Assembly: GCA_036389485.1 (NCBI GenBank)
Contig: DASVPR010000046.1
Span: 1-40,677, forward strand
Source: CADCVT01 sp036389485
GTDB lineage: Bacteria > Actinomycetota > Thermoleophilia > Solirubrobacterales > Solirubrobacteraceae
Length of the DNA stretch: 40,677 nt
Direction of reading: 5' to 3'
Part shown: one piece after another, positions 39,689-40,677 of the stretch
Position numbering within the stretch: position 1 is the first letter of the stretch
Layout: the number at the start of each line of letters is the position of its first letter
The notes under the pieces: generated by a model
Databases searched by the model: none
Told to the model about the DNA's origin: nothing
The model's input: only the letters and a program-made list of their open reading frames with translations
Program-made: the position numbers and the translations under genes

Positions 39689-40677
39689 TCTCGTCGGTGC
39701 CCGCGCCGATGCGGTTCAACCGCATGTCGCGCCAGACGCGCTCGACGCCGTACTCCTTCATGTAGCCGGCGCCGCCGTGGATCTGGATGCACTCGTCGGC
39801 GACCTCGACCGCGATGCGCGACGCGTAGAGCTTCGCCATCGAGATCTCGCGGACGGGGTACTCGCCGTTCTGGAAGCGCCACGCGGTCGTGTAGACCATC
39901 TGCCGCGCCGTCTCGATCTTGGTCGCCATCTCGGCGAACTTGTGGCGGATCACCTGGAACTTGCCGATCTCGCGGCCGAACGCGGTGCGCTCCTTGGCGT
40001 ACTGCAGCGTCTGCTCGAAGCAGCGCTGGGCGCCCGCGACGCACCCCGCGGCGCCGATGAGCCGCTCGCCCTGGAGCTCCCACATGATGTGGTAGAAGCC
40101 CTTGCCGACCTGGCCGAGGACCGCGGTCTCCGGCACGCGGACGTCCTGGAAGGCGAGCAGCGCCGTGTCGCTCGCGTGCATGCCGAGCTTCTCGAGCTTC
40201 TTCTCGCGGATCACGCCGGGCGCGTCCATCGGGACGAGGAAGAGCGTGAAGCCGTCGTAGCCGGCGTCCGGGTCGGTCTTCGTCACGAGCACGATCACGT
40301 CGGCGCGGTGGCCGTTGGTGATGTACGTCTTCGACCCGTTGATGACCCACTCGCCCGAGGCCTCGTCGCGCACGGCGCGCGTCTTGATGCCGGCGACGTC
40401 GGAGCCCGCGTCGGGCTCGGTGATGCCGAGACAGGAGATCTTCTCGCCCTTGATCGAGGGGACGAGGTAATTCTGCTTCTGCTCCTCGGTGCCGAACTTG
40501 AGGATGGGCGGCATGGCCATGTCGGTGTGCACCGCGATGCCCATCGCGAGCCCGCCGGACTTCGCGTGGACCATCTCCTCGCCGAGCACGAGCGACGCGT
40601 AGAGCTTCGCCATCGAGATCTCGCGGACGGGGTACTCGCCGTTCTGGAAGCGCCACGCGGTCGTGTAGACCATCTGC
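39651..40677 (-). CDS. Acyl-CoA dehydrogenase, N-terminus chimeric at the window edge
   Basis: The enzyme body is a standard acyl-CoA dehydrogenase: MAMPPILKFGTEEQKQNYLV, CLGITEPDAGSDVAGIKT (FAD/substrate signature), YITNGHRADVIVLVTKT, LQGERLIGAAGCVAGA with the likely catalytic Glu, QIHGGAGYMKEYGVERVWRD and IGAGTDEIM. Like its paralogue at 34211-35344 it lacks the late-loop Glu, so a branched- or long-chain substrate is likely. The first 27 residues, however, repeat exactly residues found later (VYTTAWRFQNGEYPVREISM and following), because the last 86 bases duplicate 39818-39903. A true N-terminal domain is therefore missing and the frame runs off the window. Residues before VLGEEMVHAKSGGL should not be trusted. 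Confidence 0.88.
   Translation of the reverse strand, partial: QMVYTTAWRFQNGEYPVREISMAKLYASLVLGEEMVHAKSGGLAMGIAVHTDMAMPPILKFGTEEQKQNYLVPSIKGEKISCLGITEPDAGSDVAGIKTRAVRDEASGEWVINGSKTYITNGHRADVIVLVTKTDPDAGYDGFTLFLVPMDAPGVIREKKLEKLGMHASDTALLAFQDVRVPETAVLGQVGKGFYHIMWELQGERLIGAAGCVAGAQRCFEQTLQYAKERTAFGREIGKFQVIRHKFAEMATKIETARQMVYTTAWRFQNGEYPVREISMAKLYASRIAVEVADECIQIHGGAGYMKEYGVERVWRDMRLNRIGAGTDEIMLDVIGRSYGL
39818..39903. repeat. 86-bp exact direct repeat, internal copy
   Basis: This segment inside the acyl-CoA dehydrogenase gene, in its proper place before the RIAVEVADECIQIHGG region, is identical over 86 bases to the last 86 bases of the window. Confidence 0.95.
40592..40677. repeat. 86-bp exact direct repeat, terminal copy (probable assembly artefact)
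   Basis: The copy runs exactly to the window's last base and encodes the same residues as the internal copy, replacing the expected dehydrogenase N-terminus. Identity starts abruptly at 40592. A contig-end misassembly is the simplest reading; a real partial duplication is possible. Confidence 0.9.

Overview
The window is a very GC-rich actinobacterial chromosome segment. Heavy G/C at third codon positions, frequent GTG/TTG starts, many secreted Ala/Arg-rich proteins, a membrane-fused spermidine-synthase homologue and sugar-dehydrogenase/RTX proteins suggest a soil actinobacterium, perhaps of the Solirubrobacterales/Thermoleophilia; this placement is an inference. Genes are dense, and no rRNA, tRNA, CRISPR array, phage or transposase gene was seen. 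The window looks like a whole contig: the first gene appears cut at the left edge, and the last 86 bases exactly repeat an internal segment (39818-39903), which suggests an assembly end.

Layout. 1-2560: a TPR protein whose stop overlaps the start of a broken TIR-domain gene. 2618-3919: bioA. 3965-9170: a membrane spermidine-synthase-like protein, a secreted thrombospondin-type-3 protein, a stand-alone LuxR helix-turn-helix protein and a PAS-GGDEF-EAL protein whose two c-di-GMP domains both look catalytically dead. 9334-11611: a compact two-gene unit, less GC-biased in style than its surroundings, with a DegT/DnrJ-type PLP aminotransferase and a protein joining a TIR-like domain to a phosphoribosyltransferase. 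11625-14804: the biotin operon bioB-bioF-bioD. 14878-20310: secreted proteins, including a carboxypeptidase/amidase wall-hydrolase fusion and a HEFWH metalloprotease. 20314-24161: a CoA-binding protein, a YgfG-like decarboxylase with a small biotin carrier, and glpK-plsC. 24158-28146: an RTX-repeat protein and a PQQ-type sugar dehydrogenase. 28187-33610: a degenerate SDR, an SDR-cupin pair, a tyrosinase with a partner, and a neutral ceramidase. 33778-35724: a small membrane protein, an acyl-CoA dehydrogenase and an ArsC-like protein. 35995-39688: a P-loop NTPase fused to a polyprenyl sugar-phosphate transferase, divergent from an Xre-type regulator. 39651-40677: a second acyl-CoA dehydrogenase, chimeric at its N-terminus.

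How they work together. BioB, BioF, BioD and BioA cover the last four steps of biotin synthesis, and a biotin-accepting carrier lies in the same window beside a methylmalonyl-CoA decarboxylase-like enzyme. GlpK and PlsC link glycerol to phosphatidic acid. Two acyl-CoA dehydrogenases and SDRs point to acyl-CoA metabolism.

The best candidates for an undescribed system are (i) the DegT aminotransferase plus TIR-like/phosphoribosyltransferase operon at 9334-11611 and (ii) the NTPase-glycosylphosphotransferase fusion with its divergent regulator at 35995-39688. Both join a domain typical of signalling or conflict systems to a metabolic enzyme. Their functions are inferred from domains only.
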